Of a stretch of DNA of 64,000 nucleotides, positions 7,937 through 16,078 are shown piece after piece. The stretch spans positions 119,453-183,452 of the forward strand of contig NZ_BEGX01000155.1 of NCBI RefSeq assembly GCF_002583555.1. Direction: 5' to 3'. The stretch is from Pseudonocardia sp. N23 (GTDB taxonomy: Bacteria > Actinomycetota > Actinomycetes > Mycobacteriales > Pseudonocardiaceae). The notes below the pieces were generated by a model. That model was not told where the DNA came from and searched no databases. It saw only the letters and a list, made by a program, of their open reading frames with translations. Position numbers and translations under genes: made by a program. Within the stretch, counting starts at the first letter, position 1; each line of letters begins with the position of its first letter.

Positions 7937-8880
7937 GCGGATGGTTCGCCCGCCGCACCTGGCAGCACCCGCCCTGGACGGTCGCGGATCTCGTCGGCGC
8001 CAAGGCGGGGCGCCGCGTGTCCGTCGTGCTGCCCGCCCTCGACGAGGAGGCGACCGTCGGCGGGGTGGTGGCCGCGATCGCGCCGCTGGCCCGGGGTCCG
8101 CAGCCGCTGGTCGACGAGCTCGTCGTCATGGACTCGGGCTCGACCGACCGCACCGCCGCTGTCGCCGCGGCGGCGGGCGCCCGCGTCGTCGCCCGCGACG
8201 ACGTCCTGCCGGGGTTCGACCCCGTCGCGGGCAAGGGCGAGGTGCTGTGGCGCTCGCTCGCCGCGACCACCGGCGACGTCCTGTGCTTCATCGACTCCGA
8301 CCTCGTCGACGTCGACCCCGCGTTCGTGCCCGCGCTGCTCGGACCGCTGCTGGCCGAGGACGGCGTCGGCCTGGTCAAGGGCTTCTACCGGCGCCCGCTG
8401 CGGCTCGAGATCGGCGACGTGCAGGCGCTCGACCACGGAGGCGGCCGCGTCACCGAGCTGGTCGCCCGTCCGCTGCTGGCCGCCTTGCGCCCGCCGCTGA
8501 CCGCCGTCGTACAGCCCCTGGGCGGCGAGTACGCGGCCACCCGCGAGCTGCTGGAGTCGCTGCCCTTCGCCACCGACTACGGCGTCGAGATCGGGCTGCT
8601 GATCGACACCTTCGACACCCGCGGCATCGACGCGATCGCCCAGGTCAACCTCGGCGTGCGCAAGCACCGCAACCGCTCGCTGCTGCAGCTCGGCGCGATG
8701 GCCCGGCAGATCACCGCGACGGCGCTGCGTCGCTCGGCCGCCCACGACAGCGGCGCCCCCCTCGTCCAGTTCGTGCAGGTCGACGGCGAATGGGTGCCGC
8801 AGCCGGTCGAGATCACCGGTATCGAGCGGCCGCCCATGCGGGAGGTGCCCGGTCGTGCCGGTCGCGAGCCCGTGGTGTGA
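7933..8880 (+). CDS. gpgS: glucosyl-3-phosphoglycerate synthase
   Basis: A 315-residue GT-A (family GT81) glycosyltransferase. It transfers glucose from a nucleotide sugar to 3-phosphoglycerate, the first step to glucosylglycerate and methylglucose lipopolysaccharide. Motifs seen are SVVLPALDEEATVGG at the nucleotide-binding N-terminus, the metal-binding IDSDLVDVDP, and GGEYAATRELLE with DYGVEIGLLIDT in the acceptor region. The ATG overlaps the folP2 stop (ATGA), which rejects the much longer in-frame upstream extension. Matches Rv1208 in product and position. Confidence 0.93.
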   Translation: MSGWFARRTWQHPPWTVADLVGAKAGRRVSVVLPALDEEATVGGVVAAIAPLARGPQPLVDELVVMDSGSTDRTAAVAAAAGARVVARDDVLPGFDPVAGKGEVLWRSLAATTGDVLCFIDSDLVDVDPAFVPALLGPLLAEDGVGLVKGFYRRPLRLEIGDVQALDHGGGRVTELVARPLLAALRPPLTAVVQPLGGEYAATRELLESLPFATDYGVEIGLLIDTFDTRGIDAIAQVNLGVRKHRNRSLLQLGAMARQITATALRRSAAHDSGAPLVQFVQVDGEWVPQPVEITGIERPPMREVPGRAGREPVV

Positions 8881-8890
8881 TTGAACGACT

Positions 8891-9517
8891 ATGGGAACCG
8901 CGCTGATCTACCTCCTGGTGGTCGTCGTGGTGGCCGCCGTCGTCTACGCCCTCGCGGTCGCCGTCTTCGGCCGGGGCGAGGAGCTGCCGCCACTCCCCGA
9001 GGGGGAGACGCCCACCCGGCTGCCCGTCGGCAGGGTCTCGGGTGCCGACGTGCGCGCCCTGCGCATCCCGCAGGCCGTCCGCGGCTACCGGATGGCCGAG
9101 GTCGACTGGGTGCTCGACCGGCTGGCCGGTGAGGTCGAGCGGCTCGGTGCGGAGCGCGACGAGATGGAGGCCCGGCTGCGCACGGTCGAGGACCGCGAGG
9201 CCGGTACCGGCCCGGTGCCCGTCGACACCCCGACCGGAGGGTGGGTGCTGCCGGGCGGTGAGCGCCCGCCGGGGCGCCACAGCAGGTCGGCTTCCGTGAC
9301 CGGTCCCACCGACGCGGTGCCGGCGGCGGTGACCCCGGCCTGGACAGCGGTCCCCGCGCCGGACGAGGCCCCGGAGGACGACTCCCGGCAGGACCCACAG
9401 CAGGACTCCCGGCAGGACGAGCCACCGCCGGAGGACGAGCGATCTCCCGCCGGCGGGTCCGTCGTCGGCGCCGGTGGGCACGACCGCGGTGCGCACCGCG
9501 CGCAGGACCTGTCGTGA
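8891..9517 (+). CDS. DivIVA-domain membrane protein (Rv1209-like)
   Basis: A 208-residue protein with one N-terminal transmembrane helix (about residues 4-23, LIYLLVVVVVAAVVYALAVA). It is followed by a short DivIVA motif (FRIPQAVRGYRMAEVDWVLD-type, residues 55-75) and a coiled-coil stretch, then a low-complexity proline/glutamine/aspartate tail. Such proteins are thought to sit at the membrane near growth zones. It starts 10 bases after gpgS, and its TGA overlaps the GTG of the SRPBCC gene, so it belongs to the folP2-gpgS-tag operon. Exact function is unknown. Confidence 0.8.
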   Translation: MGTALIYLLVVVVVAAVVYALAVAVFGRGEELPPLPEGETPTRLPVGRVSGADVRALRIPQAVRGYRMAEVDWVLDRLAGEVERLGAERDEMEARLRTVEDREAGTGPVPVDTPTGGWVLPGGERPPGRHSRSASVTGPTDAVPAAVTPAWTAVPAPDEAPEDDSRQDPQQDSRQDEPPPEDERSPAGGSVVGAGGHDRGAHRAQDLS

Positions 9518-9996
9518 GCCGCGCCGAGCTGGTCGTCGAGCTCGACGTCGCGGCCCCCGCGGAGCTGGTGTGGGACACCGTCATGGACTGGCCGCGCCAG
9601 GGCGACTGGATCCTCGCGACGCGCGTCGAGGTCACCGAGGGCGACGGCCGGTCCGTCGGGTCCCGGGTGAGCGCCGTGACCGGGGTCGGGCCGCTGGGGG
9701 TCCTCGACACCATGGTCGTCACGGAGTGGGCGGAGCAGCGGCCGGACGGCCCGTTCCGGTGCGTGGTCGACCACACCGGCAGAGTCGTGCGCGGCGACGG
9801 CGTGTTCGAGGTCGTCGGCACCGGTCCGGGCCGGTGCCGCTTCCGCTGGGTCGAACGGCTCGACCTCCCGCTCGGCGCCGTCGGCCGCCTCGGCTGGCCC
9901 GTCGTGCGTCCCGCGATGCAGGCGGGGGTCGCGCACTCGATGCGGCGCATGGCGCGCGAGTGCGAGGGGCGCCACCGTACGGGGCAGGGCGGATGA
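9514..9996 (+). CDS. SRPBCC / polyketide cyclase-like protein
   Basis: A 160-residue protein beginning AELVVELDVAAPAELVWDTVMDW, the N-terminal strand-helix pattern of the SRPBCC (START/Bet v1-like) ligand-binding fold. A second strand-rich half has conserved Trp and Arg (RFRWVERLDLP), and a helix near the C-terminus closes the cavity. It overlaps the upstream DivIVA-like gene (GTGA) and the downstream tag gene (ATGA). No catalytic residues can be named; a hydrophobic ligand carrier or dehydratase-like role is possible. Confidence 0.8.
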   Translation: MSRAELVVELDVAAPAELVWDTVMDWPRQGDWILATRVEVTEGDGRSVGSRVSAVTGVGPLGVLDTMVVTEWAEQRPDGPFRCVVDHTGRVVRGDGVFEVVGTGPGRCRFRWVERLDLPLGAVGRLGWPVVRPAMQAGVAHSMRRMARECEGRHRTGQGG

Positions 9997-10562
9997 CCGG
10001 CGCGACGGCGGAACGGTCGCGATGCGGCTGGGCGACGTCGGCGCCCGACTACGTCGCCTACCACGACGACGAGTGGGGCACCCCGCTGCGCGGCACGACC
10101 GCGATGTACGAGCGGCTGAGCCTCGAGGGCTTCCAGTCGGGCCTGTCGTGGCTGGTCATCCTGCGTAAGCGCGAGACGTTCCGCGCCGCGTTCGCCGGGT
10201 TCGAGCCGACGTCGGTCGCGGAGTTCGGCGACGCCGACGTCGAGCGTCTCCTCGGCGACCCGGGCATCGTCCGCAACCGGCGCAAGGTCGAGGCCACCAT
10301 CGCCAACGCCCGTGCCGTCCTCGCCCTCGACACACCTCTCGACGACCTGCTGTGGGGGTTCGCGCCCGACCACACCGGCCGGACCCGCCCGGTCACGCTG
10401 TCCGACGTACCGGCCACCACGCCGGAGTCGGTGGCGATGGCCAAGGAGCTCAAGCGTCGCGGGTTCCGCTTCGTCGGCCCCACGACCTGCTACGCGCTGA
10501 TGCAGGCGACCGGCATCGTCGACGACCACGTCTCGACGTGCTGGCGGGCGGGCCCGACCTGA
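9993..10562 (+). CDS. tag: DNA-3-methyladenine glycosylase I
   Basis: A 189-residue base-excision repair enzyme. The zinc-snap ligands of E. coli Tag (C4, H17, H175, C179) have clear counterparts at C11, H24, H179 and C183 with nearly identical spacing. The YHDDEWG, FQSGLSW and GFRFVGPTTCYALMQATG motifs are diagnostic. It removes 3-methyladenine from alkylated DNA. The start is fixed by the ATGA overlap with the preceding gene. It is the ortholog by position of Rv1210 (tagA). Confidence 0.95.
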   Translation: MTGATAERSRCGWATSAPDYVAYHDDEWGTPLRGTTAMYERLSLEGFQSGLSWLVILRKRETFRAAFAGFEPTSVAEFGDADVERLLGDPGIVRNRRKVEATIANARAVLALDTPLDDLLWGFAPDHTGRTRPVTLSDVPATTPESVAMAKELKRRGFRFVGPTTCYALMQATGIVDDHVSTCWRAGPT

Positions 10563-10797
10563 CGCGCTCACGCGTCGTCGCGGGTCGACCTCGCAGCGTG
10601 CCGTCCACTCGCGACGGAGGTGCCGGTCGGCGTCCACGGTGGTCGGAGAGGTGCGCGGTCGGCGCCCCGAGGCACCGTTGATCGCTCCGGTTGTGCTCCC
10701 GGCGGGGCCATGGGGGAGAATGAACGCAGCATCCCCGCCCGTGCGCTGCTCCCCATGCGCACCGGCCCTGGACGAGAAGTGACGGAGGGAGCAGGAC

Positions 10798-10965
10798 ATG
10801 GCGGCGATGAAGCCCCGGACCGGTGACGGTCCCCTCGAGGTGACCAAGGAGGGCCGGGGCATCGTGATGCGGGTACCGCTCGAGGGCGGTGGGCGTCTCG
10901 TCGTCGAGATGACCCCCGACGAAGCGGCCGACCTGGGCGAGGCGCTCAAGGCCGCGTCCGGCTGA
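10798..10965 (+). CDS. DUF3117 small protein (Rv1211-like)
   Basis: A 55-residue protein, MAAMKPRTGDGPLEVTKEGR at its start, ending EMTPDEAADLGEALKAASG. This is the DUF3117 family found across Actinobacteria, in mycobacteria directly after tagA. A clear ribosome site GGAGGGA (10784-10790) lies seven bases before the ATG. The 235 bases before it hold no gene that I can support. Function is unknown; the strict conservation of sequence and position suggests an essential or structural role. Confidence 0.9.
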   Translation: MAAMKPRTGDGPLEVTKEGRGIVMRVPLEGGGRLVVEMTPDEAADLGEALKAASG

Positions 10966-11032
10966 TCCGACGCCCGTCCCCGGTGGCCCGGTCCGCCGCC
11001 GGGGGCGCGCGGAGCCCGGCTCGGACCCCGGC

Positions 11033-11296
11033 TCAGACCCGGGTCGAGATGGCGCTCTGCGCCGGCAGTGCCCCCGGAGCCGAATGCTCCTGACCCGCCT
11101 GTTGCGGACCCGTGTGTCCTGAGGTCGTCGCGACGGGGTCGACCGTCGTCGTGTGTGCGCCGAGACGGACGAGCTCGATCGAGACCTCTCCGCAGATGCA
11201 CCGGCGGTAGCGCACCCAGCCCTCCGACGTCGGGTGCGTCGACAGCACCCGCGCGTCCGTGCCGGGCCATCCACACTTCGTGCAGCGCGATTCCAC
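11033..11296 (-). CDS. small zinc-ribbon protein
   Basis: An 87-residue protein with one four-cysteine zinc ribbon, CTKCGWPGTDARVLSTHPTS followed by CIC, resembling the N-terminal ribbon of NrdR (CPxCGxxDTxVxDSR...RRRECxxC). There is no ATP-cone domain, and the C-terminal half is low-complexity. I chose GTG at 11296 over an upstream in-frame start because AGAGGAGA (11308-11301 on the minus strand) is well placed for it. It is divergent from the CGNR regulator across a short AT-richer region. A DNA- or RNA-binding role is plausible but unproven. Confidence 0.68.
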   Translation of the reverse strand: MESRCTKCGWPGTDARVLSTHPTSEGWVRYRRCICGEVSIELVRLGAHTTTVDPVATTSGHTGPQQAGQEHSAPGALPAQSAISTRV

Positions 11297-11366
11297 GCCG
11301 TCTCCTCTGTAATATGCGTATTGAGTTCGATCCTTACGACAACAGGCTAGCAGGTGTAAGAGGTCA
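11297..11366. promoter_or_regulatory. divergent promoter region, zinc ribbon / CGNR gene
   Basis: This 70-base space is noticeably more AT-rich than its surroundings. On the plus strand TTGAGT (about 11331-11336) is a possible -35 for the CGNR gene with weak -10 candidates near 11353. On the minus strand TATTAC-like sequence precedes the AGAGGAGA ribosome site. The hexamers are only approximate. Confidence 0.45.
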
Positions 11367-11969
11367 GTGGACTTCATCGGTTACAAAAGTGACGCGCTCG
11401 GTGCCGCCGTGGCGCTCGTCAACGCCGTCACCGCCGATCCGGACGGTGACGCCGACACCCCGCCCGAGCAGTCCGGCAGGCGGCTGCGCGACCTTCTCGT
11501 CGCGCACCGCTACCTCGCCGCCCGCGCGCCCGCCTCGGCCGAGCCGGCCCTGCGCGCCTGGGCGCGGCGGCTGCGCACCGTCTTCGACGCCGCGTCCGCA
11601 GGCACCGTCCCCGACGGCAGCGCCCCGCTCGACGCCACCGCCGTCGCCGTCAACGCCCTGCTCGCCGACGTCCAGATCGGCCCGCACCTGTCCGACCACG
11701 ACGGCGAGGGCTGGCACTTCCACTACGCCCCGCCGGAGGCGTCACTGGTCGAGCGGGTCCGCTCCACCACCGCGTTCGCCGTCGCGATGCTCGTCTCGGA
11801 GTACGGCGTCGACCGGCACGGGGTGTGCGCGGCCGATGGCTGCCGGCGGGTGTACGCCGACACCTCGCGCAACGCGGCCCGGCGCTACTGCTCGCCCGCC
11901 TGCGCGAACCGCGCCGCCGTCGCCGCGCACCGGGCCCGCGCCAAGCTCAAGGCCGGCTCGGAGAACTGA
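11367..11969 (+). CDS. CGNR zinc-finger regulator (ABATE domain)
   Basis: A 200-residue protein. The C-terminal 45 residues form a CGNR zinc finger (CAADGCRRVYAD, then RRYCSPACANRAAVAAHRAR), a DNA-binding motif of stress-response regulators. The N-terminal part corresponds to the ABATE ligand-binding-like domain and carries the typical HFHYAP strand. The GTG start is preceded by AGAGG (11359-11363). It ends 12 bases before the convergent glycogen synthase gene. Target genes are unknown. A similar C-x4-C ... C-x3-H/C finger appears in the partial gene at 63593. Confidence 0.87.
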   Translation: MDFIGYKSDALGAAVALVNAVTADPDGDADTPPEQSGRRLRDLLVAHRYLAARAPASAEPALRAWARRLRTVFDAASAGTVPDGSAPLDATAVAVNALLADVQIGPHLSDHDGEGWHFHYAPPEASLVERVRSTTAFAVAMLVSEYGVDRHGVCAADGCRRVYADTSRNAARRYCSPACANRAAVAAHRARAKLKAGSEN

Positions 11970-11981
11970 CCCTCGGGAGCG

Positions 11982-13145
11982 TCAGGGGCGCAGCGACCGG
12001 TAGATCGCGACGGTCTGCTCCGCCGCCTGACCCCACGAGAACTCGCGGACCGCGCGCTCCCGGCCCGCCGCACCCATCGCGGACGCCCGGTCCGGGTCGG
12101 CCAGCAGCTCGTTGACCGCCGCCGCGAGGCTCGCCCGGAACGTGTCGACGTCGTGCTCGTCGAAGTGCACCAGCAGCCCGGTCGCGCCGTCGGCGACGAC
12201 CTCGGGGATGCCGCCCACGTCGGAGGCGACGACCGCGGTCCCGCACGCCATCGCCTCCAGGTTCACGATCCCCAGCGGCTCGTACACCGACGGGCAGACG
12301 AACACCGTGGCCGCGGACAGCAGCTGGCGGATCTCCGTCGTCGCCATCATCCGGCGCACCCAGACCACCCCGGGCCGGGCCGCCTGCAGGTCGGCGACCG
12401 CCTTCTCGGTCTCCTCGGCGATCTCCCGGGTGTCCGGGGCGCCCGCGCACAGCACGATCTGGGCCTCGGAGCTGATCGAGTGCGCCGCCGCCACCAGGTG
12501 GCCCAGCCCCTTCTGCCGGGTGATGCGACCGACGAACACGACGCTGGGCCGGTCGGGATCCACCCCGGCCTCGACCACTGCGTCGCGACGCGCGTCGGGC
12601 CGGTAGAACTCCGTGTCGATACCGTTGTGCACGACGTGGACGCGCGCCGGGTCGAGGCTCGGGTAGCAGTCCAGGACGTCGGTGCGCATGCCGTCGCTGA
12701 CCGCGATGACGGCGTCGGCCGCCTCGTAGGCGGTGCGCTCCACCCACGACGACAGCCGGTAGCCCCCGCCGAGCTGCTCGGCCTTCCACGGCCGGCGCGG
12801 CTCCAGCGAGTGCGCCGTGACCACGTGCGGGACACCGTGCAGGACCTTGGCCAGATGCCCGGCCATGTTGGCGTACCAGGTGTGGGAGTGGGCGAGGTCG
12901 ACGCCGTGCAGGGACGCGACCATCGACAGGTCGACGCCCATCGTCTGCAGCGCGGGGTTCGCGTCGGCCAGTGCGTCGGGCACCGGGTGGGCGGTCACCC
13001 CCGGCGCGTCGCGGGCCGGGTCGCCGAAGCAGTGCACGTCGACGTCGACCAGTCCCCGCAGAGCCGGCACGAGGTGCTCCACGTGGACGCCCGCGCCCCC
13101 GTAGACGTCCGGCGGGTACTCGCGGGTGAGCAGACCGATGCGCAC
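11982..13145 (-). CDS. glgA: glycogen synthase / maltose-1-phosphate synthase (GlgM type)
   Basis: A 387-residue GT4-family GT-B glycosyltransferase of the actinobacterial GlgA type (Rv1212c, 387 residues). The start is RIGLLTREYPPDVYGGAGVH, followed by FVGRITRQKG and the EX7E-like region VYEPLGIVNLEAMACGTAVV. In mycobacteria the enzyme makes maltose-1-phosphate from ADP-glucose and glucose-1-phosphate, feeding GlgE. I chose GTG at 13145, which has TAGCGT (13159-13154) eight bases upstream and matches the family length; the long in-frame upstream extension crosses glgC antisense and is not real. Confidence 0.92.
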   Translation of the reverse strand: MRIGLLTREYPPDVYGGAGVHVEHLVPALRGLVDVDVHCFGDPARDAPGVTAHPVPDALADANPALQTMGVDLSMVASLHGVDLAHSHTWYANMAGHLAKVLHGVPHVVTAHSLEPRRPWKAEQLGGGYRLSSWVERTAYEAADAVIAVSDGMRTDVLDCYPSLDPARVHVVHNGIDTEFYRPDARRDAVVEAGVDPDRPSVVFVGRITRQKGLGHLVAAAHSISSEAQIVLCAGAPDTREIAEETEKAVADLQAARPGVVWVRRMMATTEIRQLLSAATVFVCPSVYEPLGIVNLEAMACGTAVVASDVGGIPEVVADGATGLLVHFDEHDVDTFRASLAAAVNELLADPDRASAMGAAGRERAVREFSWGQAAEQTVAIYRSLRP

Positions 13146-13215
13146 GACCGCAGACGCTACTTGCTCCACCCCCGCACCGTCCCGGCCCGTCCACGGACAT
13201 CGCCGGGCGGTGACA

Positions 13216-13240
13216 CGCAGGCGAACGGCACGTTCCCGCG
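13216..13240. repeat. possible half copy of inverted repeat family A
   Basis: Between divergent glgA and glgC, the stretch starting GCAGGCGAACGGCACGTTCC at about 13218 resembles the left arm of the family A repeats at 4471 and 25013. No matching right arm follows, so this may be a decayed or half element. Chance similarity is possible. Confidence 0.4.
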
Positions 13241-13349
13241 GTGGCCGGGTCGAGCCCCGGAGCACTAGGGTTCGCCCTGTGAGCGCGCACCTCCCGGCGG
13301 GACAGGGCTCCGCCGGACCGAACGCCGACGCCGGAGTCGGGGTGGGTCG

Positions 13350-14600
13350 ATGACCACCCCCCGCTTCAGCTCCGGCCCCGTCATGCTGCCGGCGAACGTG
13401 CTCGGCATCGTCCTGGCCGGTGGTGAGGGGAAGCGGCTGTGGCCGCTCACCGCCGACCGCGCCAAGCCCGCGGTGCCCTTCGCCGGCAACTACCGGCTGA
13501 TCGACTTCGTGTTGTCGAACCTGGTCAACGCGGGTCTGCACAAGCTGTGCGTGCTCACCCAGTACAAGTCGCACTCGCTCGACCGGCACATCTCCACGAC
13601 GTGGCGGCTCTCCAGTGTGCTGGGCCAGTACATCACCACGGTCCCGGCGCAGCAGCGGCTCGGCCGCCGCTGGTACACCGGCAGCGCCGACGCGATCTTC
13701 CAGAGCCTCAACCTGGTCTACGACGAGCGTCCCGACTACATCGCCGTCTTCGGTGCCGACCACGTCTACCGCATGGACCCGGGCCAGATGATCGCCCAGC
13801 ACATCGCGAGCGGCGCGGGCGTCACCGTCGCGGGCATCCGGGTCCCGCGCACCGAGGCCAAGGCGTTCGGCGTCATCAACTCCGACGCCGACGGGAAGAT
13901 CATCGAGTTCCTGGAGAAGCCGTCGGACCCGCCGTCGGTGCCCGACGACCCGGACGTGACGTTCGCCTCGATGGGCAACTACGTCTTCACCACCGAGGCG
14001 CTGCTCGACGCGCTGCGCGCCGACGCCGAGGACGGCGACTCCGACCACGACATGGGCGGTGACATCATCCCGCGGCTCGTCGGCCAGGGTGACGCCGCGG
14101 TGTACGACTTCGCCGACAACGTCGTGCCCGGCGCGACCGACCGCGACTCGGGCTACTGGCGCGACGTCGGGACGCTCGACGCCTACTACGACGCGCACAC
14201 CGACCTGGTCTCGGTGCACCCGATCTTCAACCTCTACAACGACCGCTGGCCCATCCGCACGTCGGTGACGACGTCGCTGCCGCCGGCCAAGTTCGTCGAG
14301 GGCGGCATCGCGCAGGACTCCATCGTCGGCGCCGGGACGATCATCTCCGGGGCCATCGTGCGGCGGTCGGTCATCAGCCCCAACGTGCGCATCGAGGCAG
14401 GCGCCGAGGTGTCCGACTCCGTCGTGCTGCCGGGCGCACACGTGCGCCGCGGAGCGGTCGTGCGTGGCGCGATCCTCGACAAGAACGTCGAGGTCCCGGA
14501 GGGGGCGCTCGTCGGGGTCGACCTGGCGCTCGACCGGGCCCGCTACACCGTCAGCCCGGGCGGCGTCGTCGTCCTCGGGAAGGGCGCGACAGCGCTGTAA
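13350..14600 (+). CDS. glgC: glucose-1-phosphate adenylyltransferase
   Basis: A 416-residue nucleotidyltransferase making ADP-glucose for glycogen and maltose-1-phosphate synthesis. Motifs: VLAGGEGKRLWPLTADRAKP (nucleotide-binding loop), YRLIDFVLSNLVNAG, FGADHVYRMD, the glucose-1-phosphate region EFLEKP, and a C-terminal left-handed beta-helix (SIVGAGTIISGAIVRRSVIS). The ATG at 13350 is used; an internal ATG at 13383 would give 405 residues, closer to mycobacterial GlgC, and cannot be excluded. Divergent from glgA, its pathway partner. Confidence 0.94.
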   Translation: MTTPRFSSGPVMLPANVLGIVLAGGEGKRLWPLTADRAKPAVPFAGNYRLIDFVLSNLVNAGLHKLCVLTQYKSHSLDRHISTTWRLSSVLGQYITTVPAQQRLGRRWYTGSADAIFQSLNLVYDERPDYIAVFGADHVYRMDPGQMIAQHIASGAGVTVAGIRVPRTEAKAFGVINSDADGKIIEFLEKPSDPPSVPDDPDVTFASMGNYVFTTEALLDALRADAEDGDSDHDMGGDIIPRLVGQGDAAVYDFADNVVPGATDRDSGYWRDVGTLDAYYDAHTDLVSVHPIFNLYNDRWPIRTSVTTSLPPAKFVEGGIAQDSIVGAGTIISGAIVRRSVISPNVRIEAGAEVSDSVVLPGAHVRRGAVVRGAILDKNVEVPEGALVGVDLALDRARYTVSPGGVVVLGKGATAL

Positions 14601-14615
14601 CCGCTGGTGGGCGGC

Positions 14616-15173
14616 TCAGGCGCGGCGGCTCGCGCAGAGCAGGCCCGCACCCAGCGGCAGCAGCACCGGCGCCAGCCGCGGGTCCTCGCGCACCATGTCG
14701 AGGGTCGCGCGGACCGCCACGACCTCGGGTCCGTCGCCCGTCGGCTGCTCCTGGACGCCGTGCAACGCCAGCACGCCGCCGGGGCGCAGCAGCCGGATCG
14801 CCTCGACCAGGTGGCTCGGGTACTCGGTGCGCACCCCGTCGACGACGACGAGGTCGTACCCGCCGTCGGTGAGCCGCGGCAGCACCTCACCGGCCAGTCC
14901 GACGATCAGCCGCAGCCGCGACGGGCCGTGGCCGGCGTCGAGGAACGTGCGGCGGGTGGCACGCTGCTGCTCGGGGTCGACGTCGATCGACGTGAGGACG
15001 CCGTCGGGTGCCATCCCGCGCAGCAGCCACAGCCCACCCCAGCCGGTGCCCGTGCCCACCTCGACGACGGCACGCGCGCTGACCGTCGCCGCCAGGAAGG
15101 CGAGAGCGGGGCCGAGCCCGGCCACCGGGGCGTCCTCCCGCACATCGGCGCGCGCGGGCTCGGGACGGGTCAT
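14616..15173 (-). CDS. class I SAM-dependent O-methyltransferase (Rv1220c-like)
   Basis: A 185-residue protein of the catechol/caffeoyl-CoA O-methyltransferase family. Motif I is AVVEVGTGTGWGGLWLLRGM, followed by TSIDVDPEQQ, LVVVDGVRTEYPSHL and LLRPGGVLALHGV. It lies in the same place as Rv1220c upstream of sigE, but lacks roughly 30 N-terminal residues of typical members. I chose ATG 15173 because TAGCCT (15186-15181, minus strand) lies seven bases upstream, and a longer start would reach into the sigE control region. It ends 15 bases from convergent glgC. Substrate unknown. Confidence 0.87.
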   Translation of the reverse strand: MTRPEPARADVREDAPVAGLGPALAFLAATVSARAVVEVGTGTGWGGLWLLRGMAPDGVLTSIDVDPEQQRATRRTFLDAGHGPSRLRLIVGLAGEVLPRLTDGGYDLVVVDGVRTEYPSHLVEAIRLLRPGGVLALHGVQEQPTGDGPEVVAVRATLDMVREDPRLAPVLLPLGAGLLCASRRA

Positions 15174-15230
15174 GGCGCGAAGGCTACTGGGAGGCGGGCA
15201 CGGGACCGGCGCGACAGCCCGGCGGGTCGC

Positions 15231-15272
15231 TTTCACAGGTTCTTCTCAGACCGTTCTCACACACCCTTCACG
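15231..15272. promoter_or_regulatory. phased direct repeats upstream of sigE (MprA-like box)
   Basis: TTCTCAGA (15243-15250) and TTCTCACA (15254-15261) are 8-base direct repeats separated by three bases. Related TTTCACA (15231) and CTTCACG (15266) flank them, giving a TCA core at 15233, 15246, 15257 and 15268, near 11-base phasing. OmpR-family regulators bind such arrays; in mycobacteria MprA binds two 8-base repeats three bases apart and activates sigE. The assignment is by analogy. Confidence 0.5.
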
Positions 15273-15348
15273 ACATTGAGGAACTCTTGGACCATGCGGG
15301 GTCGGGGTCGTCGACCCAGCAGCCGCCGGAAGCCCGGGCACAGCACCG

Positions 15349-15374
15349 GGAACGAACTCCCCCGGTGGAACGTT
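15349..15374 (+). promoter_or_regulatory. SigE-type autoregulatory promoter
   Basis: GGAAC (15349-15353) and GTT (15372-15374) are separated by exactly 18 bases, and the outer bases extend the match to the mycobacterial SigE consensus (GGGAAC ... CGTT). A transcript would start near 15381, about 35 bases before the chosen sigE ATG. This is strong evidence for positive autoregulation. Confidence 0.75.
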
Positions 15375-15415
15375 CAGCGAGAGGCACGACCCGCTCCCTG
15401 GAGGCGCACCCACCG

Positions 15416-16078
15416 ATGACCGACCGCCCGACCGCCGTGCAGGCAGGTTCCGCGACGACGACCCCCGAGTCGTCCGCGGTCGCCACCGTGCTGCCGGGGG
15501 ACGGGGCGGACTGGACGCCGCCGAGCTGGGACGAGATCGTCCGCGAGCACGGCGACCGGGTCTACCGCCTCGCCTACCGGCTGACAGGCAACCCGCACGA
15601 TGCCGAGGACCTCACCCAGGAGACGTTCATCCGGGTGTTCCGCTCGCTCGCGTCCTTCAAGCCCGGCACGTTCGAGGGCTGGCTGCACCGCATCACCACG
15701 AACCTGTTCCTCGACATGGTCCGCCGCCGCGCCCGCGTGCGCATGGAGGCCCTGCCCGACGACTCCGACCGCATCCCCGGCCAGGGCCCCGAGCCCGAGG
15801 TCGTCTTCTCCGAGACCCACCTCGACCCGCTGCTGCAGGCCGCGCTCGACGAGCTCGCGCCCGAGTTCCGCGCCGCCGTCGTGCTGTGCGACGTCGAGGG
15901 TCTGTCGTACGAGGAGATCGGCGCCACACTGGGTGTGAAGCTCGGTACCGTGCGGAGCAGGATCCACCGTGGGCGCGCCGCCCTGCGCAGCGCGCTCGAA
16001 CGGCGGCGTGCCGAGGCGGCCGAGCTCGACGCCCTGGTCGGCGTCCGGACCGGAGTGACTGTGGAGGCAGCGGGATGA
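15416..16078 (+). CDS. sigE: ECF RNA polymerase sigma factor SigE
   Basis: A 220-residue group 4 sigma factor, very close in the core to mycobacterial SigE: DRVYRLAYRLTGNPHDAEDL and TQETFIRVFRS (region 2), FEGWLHRITTNLFLDMVRRR, and GLSYEEIGATLGVKLGTVRS (region 4 helix-turn-helix). It directs envelope-stress transcription. I chose ATG 15416, behind a GGAGG at 15400-15404, because an upstream in-frame ATG at 15287 would include the SigE promoter; both may be used, since mycobacterial sigE has several starts. Its TGA overlaps the rseA ATG. Confidence 0.93.
   Translation: MTDRPTAVQAGSATTTPESSAVATVLPGDGADWTPPSWDEIVREHGDRVYRLAYRLTGNPHDAEDLTQETFIRVFRSLASFKPGTFEGWLHRITTNLFLDMVRRRARVRMEALPDDSDRIPGQGPEPEVVFSETHLDPLLQAALDELAPEFRAAVVLCDVEGLSYEEIGATLGVKLGTVRSRIHRGRAALRSALERRRAEAAELDALVGVRTGVTVEAAG

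Noticed and set aside
8889..11276. 795-residue minus-strand open frame
   Set aside because: Runs antisense through the DivIVA-like, SRPBCC, tag and DUF3117 genes; composition is non-protein-like.
13146..14441. N-terminal extension of the glgA frame
   Set aside because: The extension is antisense to glgC and lacks family similarity. The leaderless GTG at 13145 gives the usual 387 residues.
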